Below, one piece after another: positions 21,079-22,677 of a stretch of 22,677 nucleotides of DNA. The DNA is from Chromera velia (lineage: Eukaryota; Sar; Chromeraceae). The position numbers were made by a program, and so were the translations under genes. The notes below the pieces were generated by a model, which worked only from the letters and a program-made list of their open reading frames with translations, ran no database searches and was not told where the DNA came from. The DNA lies in contig JAHBMJ010000843.1 of NCBI GenBank assembly GCA_018398765.1, forward strand, positions 1 through 22,677. Reading direction: 5' to 3'. Within the stretch, counting starts at the first letter, position 1; each line of letters starts with the position of its first letter.

Positions 21079-22677
21079 TCAGACTTGCAGTTGAGAGCGC
21101 TTACTCCCACCCCCTCTATTCCTTCGTGCAGATTCTGTAGAAGAGTTTCCCCTCCAGTGCGTCGGGAAGGGGCTCTCCTGCCAGGGGCAGCGGGGGGACA
21201 GGGGCGGGACCCGCCAGTTTAGTGGGATAATGAGCTAAAGTTTCTCATCCGTTCTGCACATACAATGCCCAAGCATATTGCTAGGCATATTGATCGGGAG
21301 GATAAAGTTTCCGAGGCCGTGAATCCAGTACTTGAGTTCGGGTTGAACAAAAGGATACCCGGCTAGGTACCCGACAGGTGGCTTTGCAGTGGGGGTGGGT
21401 AGAAAATCTGAGGCGAATGCGGGGGTGGGTAGAGGGGATAGCTGACGGAATAGACTGAGCGGCCCTGTCTGCTGATAGGGTTGGGGGCTGCTGTCAGCAA
21501 AGAACACAGGCGATGTGCCCGATGCAGAGGGCAGCAGAGCAGTGATGCCTCCCACCTGTGCTGTCAGCATCGGTGTGGCTGCATTTTATTGTTGTTGTTG
21601 CTGCTGCTATTGCTGGTGAGGTTGAGGAGGGGGAGGGACAGAATCGTTGGGGTGAACAGGGAAGGAGAGTGGATGAAAAGCAGGGTCTGATTCATCGGGA
21701 ACCTCTGAAGGAGTCACTGGTTTGGCCACCGCAATTGCCACAGAAAGGGCAGCTGACAAAGAAGATACCACAGGTGTGGTAGGACTGAATTCTCTCTTCC
21801 TTTTTCCCTTCCTTCCTTCATTCTCTTCGTCTTAAATGTCTGATTCATACTCGGAGCTTGACTCGGAGTCGGGTTCTGTGATTAGGGAGAGCACAAGGCT
21901 CTCAGAAGCAGGGTTTTTATCCATAAAGACCTCACCTCTTTCGACTCCCCCCTTAGTGACCATATACACCTATATACCTAGCATATACACGTTTCCCTTT
22001 TCTATTGCTTCTTTTATAGGGCAATAGACACGCACATTCTCAAGTCGGAAAGAATTTGGAAGGGTCATTGCTGCTACAACTCTTCCATTCTGTAGGAGTG
22101 GCCCAGCGAAAACGATCATTCCCTTTGTTTGAGCCTCTTTGTAATCTAGATTCCAAAATATCATGGACCCTGGGGGGACAAAACCTTTCCGCATCCTAGC
22201 CAGGTCTTCTTGGCAATGCCAACAGGGTGCAAATTGGAGGTTGAGATCACATAGTTTTTTCAATGCTTGCCAGGGGATTCCTGGCCCTGGGTAGGTGTCA
22301 TCCCTCACGTGGGCGTAGTGGTAAACGCGTGAGTCCTCAAGGGCCGCCTTGCTCCATTCAAGAGCTACCCCTCCATTCACTACTGCACACGCTACGAGTG
22401 TCACACCACACTTGAGAACTCTCCTGTGTTGAATGATGTCAACCTGCTCGATGTCGTGCCTCACGAAGTATCGAGGGTCGGTTTCCAGTCTGTGTTTTCT
22501 TTGCACCTCGGTCACCACATCTATGCCGGTCTGTCTAAGCTAAAACTGTTCGTGGCCTGCAGCCACCAGCGCGAGGCTCTCAACTGTAAAGTTGGAAGCG
22601 TGAATCCCTGTAACTTTGAAAAGGGGACATTCTGTACCCGACCTGATACTTGTCGCATACTATTTTTGTATCTACCT
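21079..22677 (-). CDS. Right nonsense-containing frame: 532 codons with 8 in-frame TAG/TAA, ends in TGA, runs off the window
   Basis: On the minus strand one frame runs from the window edge to TGA at 21079-21081 without a frameshift or an internal TGA. It carries TAG at 22672, 22660, 22540, 21970, 21607 and 21235 and TAA at 21832 and 21586 (lowest base given). Coding-like text continues across each: SGTECPLFKVTG before 22540, VTEVQRKHRL after it; GNVYMLGI before 21970, VYMVTKGGVERGEVFM after. The protein has a Trp/Cys-containing middle (APCWHCQEDLARM; PGSMIFWNLDYKEAQ), an acidic Ser tail (EPDSESSSEYESD), a Lys/Arg patch, then a Pro/Ser-rich half with a Gln run. No family recognised. A recoded gene or a strangely mutated pseudogene. 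Confidence 0.55.
21586..21624 (-). repeat. CAG/CAA glutamine run interrupted by TAG and bordered by TAA
   Basis: On the minus strand the run reads CAC CAG CAA TAG CAG CAG CAA CAA CAA CAA TAA. Nonsense codons sit in the very positions where a trinucleotide Gln repeat demands Gln. Confidence 0.85.

Noticed and set aside
20902-21222. 106-codon plus-strand frame
   Set aside because: Its second half is the complement of the minus-strand frame ending at 21079 and it has no recognisable domain.
1-22677. Whole genome using TAA/TAG as glutamine
   Set aside because: Gene A, the GPALPP-like gene and the oxygenase show no internal TAA/TAG in the exons I could assign, and the oxygenase tail ends naturally at TAA. 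I keep the claim to the two anomalous frames, noting that those exons were found as stop-free frames, which biases this test.

Overview
This is nuclear DNA from an intron-rich eukaryote, probably a unicellular alga or alveolate. No bacterial features are visible: there are no operons, ribosome binding sites or CRISPR arrays. Coding blocks of about 50% GC are cut by GT-AG introns with T-rich, mostly TGCAG acceptors. Introns and intergenic DNA are full of simple repeats (CTGT, CA, CT/GT, TTCTC, GGAA). A chromerid such as Chromera is my best guess from texture alone; I could not test it.

Layout. 1-6666: the 3' part of a large plus-strand gene (A), at least nine exons, encoding an unrecognised protein with a basic/acidic charged stretch. 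7067-8562: a second set of plus-strand exons (B), either a separate gene or a continuation of A. 8563-9862: AT-rich spacer holding a 652-bp element with terminal inverted repeats (9061-9712). 9863-10831: an intact minus-strand single-exon gene for a GPALPP/DUF3752-like nuclear protein. 10832-11414: CpG-rich spacer between divergent genes. 11415-14265: a four-exon plus-strand gene for a 2-oxoglutarate/Fe(II) oxygenase (prolyl-4-hydroxylase-like fold), 523 codons; the assembly gap at 12624-12677 falls in its third intron. 14266-22677: repeat-rich DNA with two minus-strand coding-like frames, and a 724-bp inverted-repeat element (18262-18985) inserted in a GGAA array.

The main point of interest is those two minus-strand frames (22677-21079 and 16794-15247). 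Each stays in one reading frame, with protein-like sequence and no frameshift, for more than 500 codons, yet carries TAG and TAA codons: 8 in the right frame and 5 in the left, against a single internal TGA (left frame). Two of them lie in and just after a glutamine run made otherwise of CAA/CAG. Every nonsense codon is one C-to-T change from a Gln (or Arg) codon. This fits TAA/TAG being read as glutamine, or strand-biased C-to-T change in a transposed or virus-like gene. The ordinary genes in the window (A, GPALPP-like, oxygenase) carry no internal TAA/TAG in the exons I could assign, so the anomaly seems confined to these two frames.
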